A stretch of 64,000 nucleotides of DNA from CALBZH01 sp964538515. Its GTDB lineage: Bacteria; Desulfobacterota; Syntrophobacteria; Syntrophobacterales; Syntrophobacteraceae. Positions 52,286-61,607 of the stretch are shown piece by piece; the stretch's first letter is position 1, and each line of letters opens with the position of its first letter. The position numbers and the translations under genes are program-made. The notes beneath the pieces were generated by a model. It saw only the letters and a list, made by a program, of their open reading frames with translations, made no database searches and was not told the origin of the DNA. The DNA lies in the NCBI GenBank assembly GCA_964538515.1, contig CAZIEW010000022.1, positions 3,046-67,045 of the forward strand. The letters are read 5' to 3'.

Positions 52286-52657
52286 TCACTTCTTCTTGCG
52301 GCGATCCGCCAGCGAGACCACCTTGGTCGCCTCCGTGTCCCCCGGCTCAACCGGCTTCCTTTCTTCGGACTCAGGAGATTCCCCATCGTGGGATTCCGAA
52401 GAAGGAACCTCGATGCCAGCTGCCTCCGGGACGACCACTTTCTCCAGCCGAATAGGGCGTCCGCCCATGGTGAATTCTTCCCCGTTGATGTAAGGCTCCC
52501 GGAGAATCCACGTGACCATGGCCACAGGGATCTGGAGGACCAGCATCGTCACCTGATACCATTCAGGCTTGACGTCGGCTGTGATGGCCTCGATTCTCGC
52601 GAAGAATGCCGGCTGATTGTCCGCATACACCAATACCAGATCGCCCTCCAGCGTCAT
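52286..52657 (-). CDS. Conserved hypothetical protein, 123 residues
   Basis: The ATG at 52657 has AAGGAG 7 bases upstream. The product starts TLEGDLVLVYADNQPAFFAR and has a conserved core WILREPYINGEEFTMGG, followed by a charged tail ending SLADRRKKK. I have the impression of a small family conserved in sulfate reducers and syntrophs, without known function; the first 90 residues look like a beta-rich domain. It lies 28 bases after the Nudix gene, so it is probably transcribed with it. An earlier in-frame start would overlap the Nudix gene and lacks an RBS. Confidence 0.65.
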   Translation of the reverse strand: MTLEGDLVLVYADNQPAFFARIEAITADVKPEWYQVTMLVLQIPVAMVTWILREPYINGEEFTMGGRPIRLEKVVVPEAAGIEVPSSESHDGESPESEERKPVEPGDTEATKVVSLADRRKKK

Positions 52658-52685
52658 GGAAGCTCTCCTTCTGATCTCATTGGCT

Positions 52686-53588
52686 TCATCGTTCGCAGCG
52701 ATCCCAGCCAAAGATATAACCCTCGTCCAGGACGCCCGGAACGATGGGGAGTGAATCGGCGTCCGGTGGCTTAAATCGAAACACACGATCGATTAAGGCC
52801 ATCACCATCTTGTAAGTCGCGCCCCACAGCACTTCCGTATGATCCCCATGGCTGTGAATGAAGCAGGGGAAGTCTTCCGTTCCCCGGTGAAATCTGGCCT
52901 TGAGCTCCGCTGGAACATAGAGCCGATACCGGGCGTAGCGCTCCTCTTGGAACAGTGTCCGGATCGGAATACGAATGATCTGGTCCACTTCCCAGCTCGG
53001 CACGAACCGCTTCTGATCCCTGAGCCAGCCAACCATCGGGTAGATTACCCTGCGATACAGCCGCAGCCGCTGATTGGGGAGAAATCCAAGAAAGCTCATC
53101 TTCAGCGGATTCATGCGCATCTCCTCCCAGCTCTCGCGAAGACAGGTCGCAAGGAGCAGTGAAAGGAGCCGGGCCTCCTGGGGTCGCTGTCGGCGGAACT
53201 GCTTCCAAGCCCCCCACGTCCGTAGGTGCATTCCCGGGAGGCTCAAAATCCTCGCCAGCTTGGGATCGATGTGCGGCTCAACCGTACCACCAGGGCAGCA
53301 AAGGTCCCCCGCTTGCCGGACGCTGCGCGAGCGTTTGTTGAGAATCAGACAGATCTCATCTCCCGCCCCGACCTCAGAACGGTTTGACCCTTCATCCAGC
53401 CTCTGACGACCAACGAGGAGAAGCACGCTCGACCAGAGGAGCCCTTCGAGGACCTCACGGGAGGCCAATCTCGTTTCCAGACTCGTCCGTTGAAGGACCT
53501 TGAGCATGTGGCCCCGCAAGGCAACCGGGTCATCGAGCCAGCTCGTCCGCGCTAGCGAATAGGCCTCCTTTTCGTCCACCTTTCCCAT
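52686..53588 (-). CDS. Nudix hydrolase with an interrupted Nudix box
   Basis: This 300-residue protein shows DLCCPGGTVEP (96-105), the first half of a Nudix box, and RESWEEMRM (151-159), the second half. About 40 residues separate them, where a normal box has 7. The insertion is charged (MHLRTWGAWKQFRRQRPQEAR). Among characterised proteins, mammalian NUDT19 also has an insertion of this kind and hydrolyses CoA. The final Gly of the box is replaced by Arg. It may cleave CoA or another dinucleoside diphosphate. Its start lies 37 bases inside the end of hrpA. Confidence 0.78.
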   Translation of the reverse strand: MGKVDEKEAYSLARTSWLDDPVALRGHMLKVLQRTSLETRLASREVLEGLLWSSVLLLVGRQRLDEGSNRSEVGAGDEICLILNKRSRSVRQAGDLCCPGGTVEPHIDPKLARILSLPGMHLRTWGAWKQFRRQRPQEARLLSLLLATCLRESWEEMRMNPLKMSFLGFLPNQRLRLYRRVIYPMVGWLRDQKRFVPSWEVDQIIRIPIRTLFQEERYARYRLYVPAELKARFHRGTEDFPCFIHSHGDHTEVLWGATYKMVMALIDRVFRFKPPDADSLPIVPGVLDEGYIFGWDRCER

Positions 53589-56500
53589 ACTTCATCCAGT
53601 CGTTTCGACGAGACGCGCCTGCTTGTCTTGATTTCGGGCGCAAAGACATTGATTTTGAAATCCTCGATCATCCATCGGTATTCGCGGGCAAACCGCATGG
53701 CCTCCTCATCCCCCACGGCGACCAAGTCCTCCTGCAGCCCGCGGTACCGCTCAAGATGCGGCTCGATTTGCTCCGCCTTAACCCGGTCCTTCTCCGGCGA
53801 CACATACACGCGCTCCGCTCGCAAACGCAACGCATTCAAATATCTGGGCAATCGAGCCACCTCCTCGCGCCGGTAGCACACCAGCATGTCCGGCGGTGCG
53901 AGCCGATCAAGCTCCTTCTCCAAGTCCTTGATTCGCTCGATTACGACACGATTTCCGGCCGCCATGGTCCGAAAACGAGCCAGGCTCGCGCGCACATCCT
54001 CGCGCGCCATCAGAGCGCGCACGACCTCATCCACGAGCTCCTGCCCCGATGGACCGAGCTTTCCCTTGTATCGCTCGATCATGGCCTGGTACGTGCGCCG
54101 ATCCGGCCGCTGCGGGTCGTGTAGCTCAAAGAGCTCACGCAGAACGTATTCCTGAAGGGCGGCGTTGGCTTTCTCTCTTCCCCCGAGAAAGAACAAGGCG
54201 GAAGCAGGGGATGCCGGGGCCACCCAACTCCGGCGAAGCTGCTTCAACTCGACGGCAAAGGCCCGCTGATACAGCTCAGTCAGGGCATCGCGACTGACTT
54301 GCATGGCCTTCTCGGCGTCCTCATGAAGCCGAACGCACAGCTTGTCACCCAGGAAAGCCAATCCAGGATAACCAAACCGGTCGATGCCCAGAGCATCCTT
54401 CCCGATGAGCACCCGGGCGGGAAGGTCCCCAAAATCCCAGAGTGGAAGATCGTCTTTCTCCCATTGCTCCCGAGCCGCTTGCCACAGTCTGTCCTCATGG
54501 GCTTCCGAGGAGAGTGACCGCAGCGCGTCCAAGTCTCTGCCCGAGCCCAAAATGCGACCATCAGGGCCGATGACCTCAAAGCGCATGCGCAAGTGCGGGG
54601 GAAGCGCGTCGAACGACCACATGTCTTTGGCCACGGTAATTCCCGCAACCTCGCTCACCCGTCGACTCAGCGCCGCAGCAAAGGCATCGCCTCTGTAGCT
54701 CAGCCCATCGGACAACCGCTTCGCCATTTCCCCCACGGGGACCAGTTGACGGCGAACCCCTTTCGGCAGCGCCTTGAGCAGAGTGAGAACCAGCTCCTCG
54801 AGCATCCCCGGGACGAGCCACTCGAACGTGGATGACGAAACGCGCTTCAAGGCATGGATCGGAATGGTCACCGTCACTCCGTCGTCGTCCTCGCCCGGGC
54901 GAAAGTTGTATCGGAGCGGCAGCACGAGATCCTCTAACGGCATTCGGTCAGGAAACCGGTCCAGGGCATCAAAATCCGGCTCGGCACGAAGCAGGTCCTG
55001 CTCGGTCATACGCAGGATCCCATCCCCGCCCGCATCTTTGATGAACCGGTCGAGTGAGCGCACATCGGCGATTTCGGGCAGCCGCTCTTCGTAGAACTGG
55101 TGGAGCGTCTCCTCGTCGACCAGCAGATCCCGTCGCCGCGTCTTGCTTTCCAGCTCCTGGATGCGCTCGATCAACTCCCGGTTGTAGTCGAGAAACCCGT
55201 ATCGACCCGGCATGTCCCCTTCCACCAGACCCGAACGGATGAAGATGGATCGCGCCTCCTTGAGGTTTACTCGGCCGTAGTTGACCTTCCGACGCTCGAC
55301 CACCGGCAGCCCGTACAAGGTCACCCGCTCATAGGCCACCACTTGCCCCCTGCTCTTCTCCCAGTGGGGCTCGGAATAGGACGACTTGCAGAGATGCCGT
55401 CCCAGCTGCTCGATCCACTCGGGCTCGATGTTGGCGACGGTTCGGGCGAAAAGGCGCGACGTCTGGACCAGCTCGGAGGCCATGACCCAGCCGCCGGCTT
55501 TGTTGAAAAGACCCGAGCCGGGGAAGATCATCACCTGTCGGTTCTTGGCCGCCAGGTAAAGGTTTTTCTCCTTGCGCATGCCGATATGGCTCAAATAGCC
55601 GCTCAAGAGCGACCGATGGATGGCAGCATAGTCGGGAGACGTCTCCACTCGGCGAAAGCCGCCCATTTCATCCAAAATAGTGACGATCTCGTCGTGGATG
55701 TCCTTCCATTCGCGCATCCGCCGATAGGAAAGGAATCGCTCCCGGCAAAACCGTCGCATCTGGCTTTGGGTGGAGGGTTTATCCGGATCCTCGAAGCACG
55801 CGCGCCAGATCTTGAGGAGCGTAATGAAATCCGACCGAGGGTCCCTGAAGACCGCATGTGCTTGATCAGCCTGGGCTTCCTGGTCCAGGGGGCGCTCCCG
55901 GGGATCTTGGACACTCAAGGCGGCGACCAGCACGATCAGCTCCTTGAGAGCCCCTTCCTTTCGGGCCTCGACGATCATGCGGGCCAGCCGCGGGTCGATA
56001 GGGAGGCGAGCCATGGTGCGCCCGAGCGGTGTCAAACGGCGGTGCTCGTCCACCGCGCCCAGCTCCCTGAGCACGCCGAAGCCGTCCTTGACGGCAGCCG
56101 GGGACGGGGGATCGAGGAACGGAAACTCCTGGATGTTCCCCAACTGCAGGGAGAGCATGCGCAGGATGACGTCCGCCAGATTGGACCGAAGAATTTCAGG
56201 GGACGTATACTCGGAGCGACTCTCGTAGTCCTCTCTCGAATACAGTCGGATGCAAACGCCTGCCTCGACGCGACCGCACCGCCCCTTGCGCTGGTCGGCG
56301 CTCGCTTGGGACACGCGGGCGACGGGAAGTCCCTGGGTTCGGGTCCGGGCATTGTACTGGGCCATTCGGGCAAGCCCGGTGTCCACAACATACCGGATGC
56401 CGGGGATCGTCACGGAGGTTTCGGCCACGTTGGTGGCAACGATGATCTTTTCGTCGCTCGTCGTACGGAAGATGCGCTGCTGATCGGCCGCCGCCATCCT

Positions 56501-57343
56501 TCCAAACAGGGGGTAGACCAGCGTGTTGAAATACCGCCGCTCCTCCAGCCGCTGGACCGTCTCCCGGATGTCGCTTTCGGTGGGCATGAAAACCAGAATA
56601 TCGCCGCCCCGCTCACGGCCGCGCGCCTTCAGCACGTCCACGGCCGCGACCGCCTGATCGATATACGTCACATCCTCGCTGTCCCCTTCGGCCGCTTCCA
56701 GCGGCTGGTAGCGCACGTCCACCGGATAGGTCCGACCCGAAACCTCGATCATCGGAGCATCGCCAAAGGCGCGGGAAAACTTCGTGGGATCGATCGTGGC
56801 CGATGTCACGATGACCTTGAGATCCGGCCGCGTGGGCAACAGCCGGAGCAGCAGTCCCAGCAGGAAATCGATGTTTAGGCTTCGCTCATGCGCCTCATCG
56901 ACAATAATCGTGTCGTAGGCCCGGAAGCGCCGGTCCCTCTGCGCCTCGGCCAGAAGGATGCCGTCGGTCATGAACTTGATGCGTGTGCTGCGAGCCGTGC
57001 GGTCCTGAAAACGTATCTTGTAGCCCACGAGACGCGGGCCGTCCGGACCGAGCTCTTCCATCACCCGTTGGGCCAGCGTGATGGCCGCGATGCGTCGCGG
57101 TTGCGTGCACCCGATCAGACGGTCTTGTCCCCGCCCGGCTTCCAGGCACATCTTGGGAATCTGGGTGCTCTTGCCGGACCCGGTCTCCCCGGTGATCACC
57201 ACAACCTGGCTCTCACGAATGGCGCGGACGATCTCCTCGCGCCGCTCCGTGATGGGCAGCTCGGGGGGATAGTGCAAGGCCAGCAGGGGGCGAGTCAACG
57301 CCGGGTGCGTATGCGATGAAGGTAATGCCGTATTTGAAGTCAC
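53552..57343 (-). CDS. hrpA: ATP-dependent RNA helicase HrpA
   Basis: This 1263-residue DEAH-box helicase has Walker A GETGSGKST (52-60), the DEAH box IIVDEAHERS (150-153), motif III SATID, the motif V/VI region with RKGRCGR and the C-terminal OB-fold and HrpA-specific domains of the family (length near 1300). The start is a GTG at 57343. The family unwinds RNA; E. coli HrpA processes fimbrial mRNA. It is the first gene of a transcript that overlaps the Nudix gene and is divergent from the purine nucleoside phosphorylase gene. Confidence 0.93.
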   Translation of the reverse strand: MTSNTALPSSHTHPALTRPLLALHYPPELPITERREEIVRAIRESQVVVITGETGSGKSTQIPKMCLEAGRGQDRLIGCTQPRRIAAITLAQRVMEELGPDGPRLVGYKIRFQDRTARSTRIKFMTDGILLAEAQRDRRFRAYDTIIVDEAHERSLNIDFLLGLLLRLLPTRPDLKVIVTSATIDPTKFSRAFGDAPMIEVSGRTYPVDVRYQPLEAAEGDSEDVTYIDQAVAAVDVLKARGRERGGDILVFMPTESDIRETVQRLEERRYFNTLVYPLFGRMAAADQQRIFRTTSDEKIIVATNVAETSVTIPGIRYVVDTGLARMAQYNARTRTQGLPVARVSQASADQRKGRCGRVEAGVCIRLYSREDYESRSEYTSPEILRSNLADVILRMLSLQLGNIQEFPFLDPPSPAAVKDGFGVLRELGAVDEHRRLTPLGRTMARLPIDPRLARMIVEARKEGALKELIVLVAALSVQDPRERPLDQEAQADQAHAVFRDPRSDFITLLKIWRACFEDPDKPSTQSQMRRFCRERFLSYRRMREWKDIHDEIVTILDEMGGFRRVETSPDYAAIHRSLLSGYLSHIGMRKEKNLYLAAKNRQVMIFPGSGLFNKAGGWVMASELVQTSRLFARTVANIEPEWIEQLGRHLCKSSYSEPHWEKSRGQVVAYERVTLYGLPVVERRKVNYGRVNLKEARSIFIRSGLVEGDMPGRYGFLDYNRELIERIQELESKTRRRDLLVDEETLHQFYEERLPEIADVRSLDRFIKDAGGDGILRMTEQDLLRAEPDFDALDRFPDRMPLEDLVLPLRYNFRPGEDDDGVTVTIPIHALKRVSSSTFEWLVPGMLEELVLTLLKALPKGVRRQLVPVGEMAKRLSDGLSYRGDAFAAALSRRVSEVAGITVAKDMWSFDALPPHLRMRFEVIGPDGRILGSGRDLDALRSLSSEAHEDRLWQAAREQWEKDDLPLWDFGDLPARVLIGKDALGIDRFGYPGLAFLGDKLCVRLHEDAEKAMQVSRDALTELYQRAFAVELKQLRRSWVAPASPASALFFLGGREKANAALQEYVLRELFELHDPQRPDRRTYQAMIERYKGKLGPSGQELVDEVVRALMAREDVRASLARFRTMAAGNRVVIERIKDLEKELDRLAPPDMLVCYRREEVARLPRYLNALRLRAERVYVSPEKDRVKAEQIEPHLERYRGLQEDLVAVGDEEAMRFAREYRWMIEDFKINVFAPEIKTSRRVSSKRLDEVWERWTKRRPIR

Positions 57344-57502
57344 AATCCGTTCCGTATGCCGCGTCAGCCGATCGTCGCGTCGAAAGCCCGCCGCTTGGCC
57401 GATTTGAAGCGAAGTCCCTTTGAGGCTTGATCTTTACAAATCCCTTATCTTCTGTCAATTACCGTCGTAACGATAATGGATCCCAACGAGAGGGACTCTT
57501 TG

Positions 57503-58345
57503 ATGGACTGGTCGCTTGCACACGTACAGGAAGCTGCGGATTCCGTTCGATCCCGAATCGCTGAGCCGCCCGAAATCGGCCTGATCCTTGGAACCGGGCT
57601 CAGTGGGCTTGGCAGCGCACTCAGCGGCTCGACTGTCATCCCGTACGAAACCATCCCGCACTTCCCGGCTTCCACGGCTCCGAGCCATCAGGGGCGCCTC
57701 ATTTGCGGCACCTGGGCCGGACGGCGGGTCCTCGCGCTCCAGGGCCGCTTCCACCTCTACGAAGGCTACCACCCGCGGCAGATCGCCTTCCCGATCCGCG
57801 TCATGCGAAGTCTCGGCATTGGGGCGCTTCTCGTTTCAAACGCGGCGGGCGGCCTCAATCCTCTCTTCCGGGCGGGGGACCTCATGGTTGTCTCGGATCA
57901 CGTCAATCTCACGGGCCACAACCCCCTGGTCGGCCCCAACGACGACGCACTGGGGCCGCGCTTCCCGGATATGACCGAGCCGTACTCCAGACGTCTGCAG
58001 GACATTGCTTTGGATTGCGCCCAAGAGGAACGGATCCGGTTGCACCGGGGCGTCTACGTAGGGGTGCTCGGACCGAGCCTGGAAACCGCGGCTGAAACGC
58101 GCTTCCTGCGCATGATCGGCGGGGACGCAGTGGGCATGTCCCTCGTGACGGAGACCATCGCCGCCGTCCATTGCGGGATGAGCGTGCTTGCGGTATCCGT
58201 CATCAGCAACGTGAACCTCCCTGACCATTACCTCCCGGCTCCAGTCGAGGAAATCATCGCCACCGCCGAAGCCGCCGGTCCGAGGCTCAGACACCTGTTC
58301 AGCGCAGTCCTTGGCTCCTCCTCCCTTTTCAAAATCGGAGCCTGA
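57503..58345 (+). CDS. Purine nucleoside phosphorylase
   Basis: This 280-residue protein has the PNP signature GLILGTGLSGLG, phosphate-binding region SHQGRLICG, VSNAAGGLNPLFRAGDLMVVSDHVNLTG and GPSLETAAETRFLR. It splits purine nucleosides with phosphate into base and ribose-1-phosphate. ATG 57503 follows GAGAGGG; an ATG nine codons earlier (57476) is possible but has no RBS. Family members that are MTA phosphorylases differ at the base-binding residues, which here look PNP-like (SLVTET). Confidence 0.88.
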   Translation: MDWSLAHVQEAADSVRSRIAEPPEIGLILGTGLSGLGSALSGSTVIPYETIPHFPASTAPSHQGRLICGTWAGRRVLALQGRFHLYEGYHPRQIAFPIRVMRSLGIGALLVSNAAGGLNPLFRAGDLMVVSDHVNLTGHNPLVGPNDDALGPRFPDMTEPYSRRLQDIALDCAQEERIRLHRGVYVGVLGPSLETAAETRFLRMIGGDAVGMSLVTETIAAVHCGMSVLAVSVISNVNLPDHYLPAPVEEIIATAEAAGPRLRHLFSAVLGSSSLFKIGA

Positions 58346-58414
58346 GGCTCGAGACAGGGTCTCCCGGGGCGACGCCGACCTCCGTGCATCCGATTTGTTG
58401 TGATACCGAAGCTC

Positions 58415-58648
58415 ATGAACCTTTCCTCACAAGACAGCGGATTTGAGCATGCCTTTGAAGTCGATGTGGTCCTGGAGCTTTGCTCCCCCGGAGGGGGGCG
58501 CGTGGAGATGATCAGGGGCCATGGGGAAGCGCGGATTCCGACCCAGCCCGGCTCCTCACCGGAAGGAAGTGCCCGCACCGCGCTGAGCTACGCCGTTGAC
58601 GCCGTGAAAGATGGACTGGAATCACGGCGCGGCGCTTTGTCCCGCTGA
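58415..58648 (+). CDS. Small hypothetical protein, 77 residues
   Basis: The frame from ATG 58415 gives an acidic, soluble protein MNLSSQDSGFEHAFEVDVVL with codon composition like its neighbours and no membrane span. The ribosome-binding site is weak, and I do not recognise the family. It lies 69 bases after the nucleoside phosphorylase gene. It may be a chance frame. Confidence 0.35.
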   Translation: MNLSSQDSGFEHAFEVDVVLELCSPGGGRVEMIRGHGEARIPTQPGSSPEGSARTALSYAVDAVKDGLESRRGALSR

Positions 58649-58696
58649 GATGAGCTTTGCATCTTCGAAAACGCATTCAGGATGAAAGGAGATAGG

Positions 58697-59086
58697 ATGA
58701 AAAGCACTGTCAGTGTGATTGCGGTTGGCCTGCTGCTGAGCCTCTGCTCCCCCGTGCTGGCAGACGATCTGATTGAGAGTTACGTGGCGCGCCTGAGTGC
58801 GAACGATCATTTCAATTCAGACGGAGCCCGGCTGACTTCCCCTGCCATGATCATCCGCCAGGATCGGGCCAATTACCATAGGTTTGGCCGGCGGGATGTT
58901 GAAGACCAGGGCGACTCGTTTTTCCAAAAAGCCGAGAACCGTGAAACCCTCCAGAAGCTCCTCCAACGGGGCTATTCGTCACCAAGTGTTTATCAAGCCA
59001 TCGTCAATGGTCAGCCGTTGATCCGGGTGAGTGTCTATCAATCGAGGGGCGGCGCGTATGTCAATGTTGAAATTCTTGAAGAATAG
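58697..59086 (+). CDS. Secreted hypothetical protein, 129 residues
   Basis: AAGGAG with close spacing precedes ATG 58697. The N-terminus is a clear signal peptide (STVSVIAVGLLLSLCSPVLA), giving a small mature periplasmic protein with SANDHFNSDGARLTSPAMIIRQDRANYHRF. No family is recognised. The gene overlaps the following carboxypeptidase gene by 29 bases, so the two proteins are probably co-translated and may act together in the envelope. Confidence 0.75.
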   Translation: MKSTVSVIAVGLLLSLCSPVLADDLIESYVARLSANDHFNSDGARLTSPAMIIRQDRANYHRFGRRDVEDQGDSFFQKAENRETLQKLLQRGYSSPSVYQAIVNGQPLIRVSVYQSRGGAYVNVEILEE

Positions 59087-59879
59087 CTCACTACGTTTGA
59101 CCTTGATCGGGATGGGCCTGACCTTGGCGCTGGTTACCGTCCCCGCTCTTGCCCAAGACGACGGAATCGCCCGTCTCCTAAAGGCCTATCCCGAGCACTT
59201 GTGCCGCGCCGAGGGAAACATCATCTTTTGGTGCGACGGCACCCCGATGGCCTACAACGATGTCATGGGTGTGAAGACGCAGCAGGAAAAACAAGAAAAC
59301 GGCGACCTCCAGGAGCAGATGGAACAGCACTACCCCAAGGGGGAAAACTATCCCCAGCCTCCTCCGCCCGATTTTGAACCGGGGCGCATCCGGTGTGAAA
59401 GCTTCTTTCGCAAAATGTACGGCGGCACCAAGGAGGAAGTCGAGCCCCAGATGGCGACCGTGATCTGGCTCCCCGGCACGGTGGGCAAGCGCGTGCGGGT
59501 CACGACGGTCAACCGCGTTCACGAACGGTTGCAGGCCGTCTCCAACGAGCTCGATGAACTGCCGCACGATCTCAAACGCTTCGTGACCAGACCCGGCGGC
59601 GGCTTCAACTGGCGCGTTATCGCCGGCGAGATCCGACGAAGTCCCCACAGTTTCGGAATCGCCTTCGACATCAACCCGTCAGTGGGTGACTACTGGAAGT
59701 GGCACATGGGTTCGAACGGCGAGCCCGACCGGTATCGGAATCGGGTCCCCATGGAGATCGTGTCCATCTTTGAGAAGCACGGCTTCATTTGGGGAGGAAA
59801 ATGGTACCACTACGACACGATGCACTTCGAGTACCGCCCGGAGCTTCTGATTGATTCAGACGAAGCCAGGGCCCGTTAG
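59058..59879 (+). CDS. M15-family D,D-carboxypeptidase-like protein
   Basis: This 273-residue protein has a signal peptide (LRLTLIGMGLTLALVTVPALA) and the M15 zinc site: HSFGIAFD (His197, Asp204) and MHFEYRPEL (His256). This matches VanY/M15C-type enzymes that cut peptidoglycan peptides. The start ATG 59058 lies in the preceding gene; an ATG at 59064 is also possible. A proline-rich loop (NYPQPPPPDFEPG) lies in the middle. It is the second gene of a secreted pair and probably remodels the cell wall. Confidence 0.85.
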   Translation: MSMLKFLKNSSLRLTLIGMGLTLALVTVPALAQDDGIARLLKAYPEHLCRAEGNIIFWCDGTPMAYNDVMGVKTQQEKQENGDLQEQMEQHYPKGENYPQPPPPDFEPGRIRCESFFRKMYGGTKEEVEPQMATVIWLPGTVGKRVRVTTVNRVHERLQAVSNELDELPHDLKRFVTRPGGGFNWRVIAGEIRRSPHSFGIAFDINPSVGDYWKWHMGSNGEPDRYRNRVPMEIVSIFEKHGFIWGGKWYHYDTMHFEYRPELLIDSDEARAR

Positions 59880-59964
59880 CGGACCGGAGGACGGCGCCCC
59901 CATTGCGAGGCGCGGCTCTTGGATCGTTTTCACAGCCCGGTCCGCCCCTGCGCTCGACCGGGGC

Positions 59965-61545
59965 CTACTTGAAGAGCCTGGGCAGGATTTTTAGCAGCGA
60001 CTTGAAACCGGCCGCCCGCTGGCTCAAACAGCCTCCGTAGAGCATATCCATGGCACCCTTGAGCCCCCGGTAAACCGCTTCGCTGTAAGGCGGCCACCAG
60101 AGGTTTCTTCTGGCGGATCCGAGCCGGTCATGCACAATGACTTGTGGTTGGGTCATCTCCTGGAATCCAAGCTCCCCGTGGGCTCGGCCAATTCCCGAAG
60201 CCTTGAAGCCGCCCCAGGGCGTCTCGGGCATGCCGTGGCTCACAAGGTGGTCGTTGATTGTGATCACCCCGGCCTGAATTCGCCTTCCCATCGCCTCGGC
60301 CCTTCGGACGTTCCTCGACCATACGGACGCCGTGAGCCCATGAATGGAATCGTTGGCAAGACGAACGGCCTCCTCCATGCTCGCAACTTGCATCACACCG
60401 AGAAGCGGCCCGAAGGTCTCCTCCCGCATGACCAGCATCCGGTGGTCAACCCGAGTCAGCACGGCTGCATCCATGAAATGGCCCGACAGCCCCTCCGGCA
60501 TGCGTGATCGTGCCGCAACTTCGGCCCCTTTTGCGAGTGCGTCTTCCAGATGCACTCGGACAGTTCCCAGCTGTCGCTCGGTGGTCATGGCCCCCATGTC
60601 GGTCGAAAAGTCCACATCCGGGCCGATCTTAAGGGATTCCACCCTCGCCTTGAGCCGATCGAGAAATGGCTCATAAACCGATTCGTGGACGTAGATCCTC
60701 TCAACCCCTCCGCACGACTGGCCGCAATTTTGAAGCCCGGCCCAGACCGCCCCGGACACAGCCCGTTCGATGTCCGCATCCTCACACACGAGCATCGGAT
60801 CGTTTCCCCCCAGCTCAAGAGACAAGGGGGTGAGGGTTTCCGCCGCCTTCGCCATCAGCTGCTTGCCGACCGCCACCGATCCCGTGAAAAAAAGCTTGTC
60901 GATCCCGGCCCCGAGCAACGCTGGGCCTGCGAGATCACCGGGCATGTGCAATGACTTGAAGAGGTCCTCGGGGATTCCGCAATGCTGTAAGCAGCGTTTG
61001 ATCTCTATCGAAATCCCACGGGTGTGGCTGGCCCCTTTGAAAACCACTGCGTTGCCGGCCAAGAGGCCCATGACGATCTCGGAAAACGGAATCGCGAACG
61101 GATAGTTCCATGGCGAGATGATCCCGATGACCCCGTAAGGAGCTCTGACGAGCCGGCTCCACTTGTTGGCGAGAAGGAAGCTGGAAGGAGGCAGCACCCG
61201 TGGTCTGAGAAACCGTTCCGCATGGCGTCCGTAGTAGCTCAGGGCCATCCGGGCGGGAATGACTTCCGTTGCCATGGCCTCGATCCGCGTCTTGCCCGTG
61301 GTGTCTGCGATGGCTTGAGCCAGCGCATCCGCATGAGTCAGAAGAAAATCCCCCGCACGGGCAAGGACCGATACCCGCACACGGACCGGCATCCGCGACC
61401 AGTCCCGAGAGGCCTCTCGAGCATCCGAAAGAAGCGATGTGAGCTCCTGGAGCGTACGAATCGGGCCCAAGCCGCTTCTCCCTTCGAGCACTTCCTCCCG
61501 GATTTCCGTCCAAGTGTCTCGACGCCTATCAAGCATTCGATTCAC
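59965..61545 (-). CDS. Aldehyde dehydrogenase
   Basis: This 526-residue protein has the ALDH catalytic pair: Glu244 in LELGGNDP and Cys278 in NCGQSCGG. It also has IISPWNYPFAIPFSEI and FFTGSVAVGKQLMAKAAETLTP. An N-terminal extension and C-terminal tail (SQRAAGFKSLLKILPRLFK), rich in basic and hydrophobic residues, suggest a membrane-associated enzyme of long-chain aldehydes. The start is a GTG at 61545 following GGAGGG; an ATG at 61536 is also possible. It lies 62 bases after the SDR gene, in the same direction, consistent with an alcohol-to-acid path. Confidence 0.88.
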   Translation of the reverse strand: MNRMLDRRRDTWTEIREEVLEGRSGLGPIRTLQELTSLLSDAREASRDWSRMPVRVRVSVLARAGDFLLTHADALAQAIADTTGKTRIEAMATEVIPARMALSYYGRHAERFLRPRVLPPSSFLLANKWSRLVRAPYGVIGIISPWNYPFAIPFSEIVMGLLAGNAVVFKGASHTRGISIEIKRCLQHCGIPEDLFKSLHMPGDLAGPALLGAGIDKLFFTGSVAVGKQLMAKAAETLTPLSLELGGNDPMLVCEDADIERAVSGAVWAGLQNCGQSCGGVERIYVHESVYEPFLDRLKARVESLKIGPDVDFSTDMGAMTTERQLGTVRVHLEDALAKGAEVAARSRMPEGLSGHFMDAAVLTRVDHRMLVMREETFGPLLGVMQVASMEEAVRLANDSIHGLTASVWSRNVRRAEAMGRRIQAGVITINDHLVSHGMPETPWGGFKASGIGRAHGELGFQEMTQPQVIVHDRLGSARRNLWWPPYSEAVYRGLKGAMDMLYGGCLSQRAAGFKSLLKILPRLFK

Positions 61546-61607
61546 GATTTTCCCTCCCCCGGAGATGCGCGGCGGCCCCCTCCGTGGGCCACTTGTGCCC
61601 ATCCAGG

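Noticed and set aside
55100..56878. Very long plus-strand frame opposite hrpA
   Set aside because: High-GC shadow of a clear helicase gene; the translation is low-complexity His/Leu/Gly-rich with no family.
57344..57502. Core promoter between hrpA and the purine nucleoside phosphorylase gene
   Set aside because: TTGATC and TTATCT are only 12 bases apart and other pairings are no better, so no promoter is called.
59471..59648. A possible tRNA or other structured RNA gene somewhere in the spacers
   Set aside because: I looked for T-loop motifs (GGTTCGAATC-like) in all spacers and saw none; this interval is coding sequence of the peptidase.
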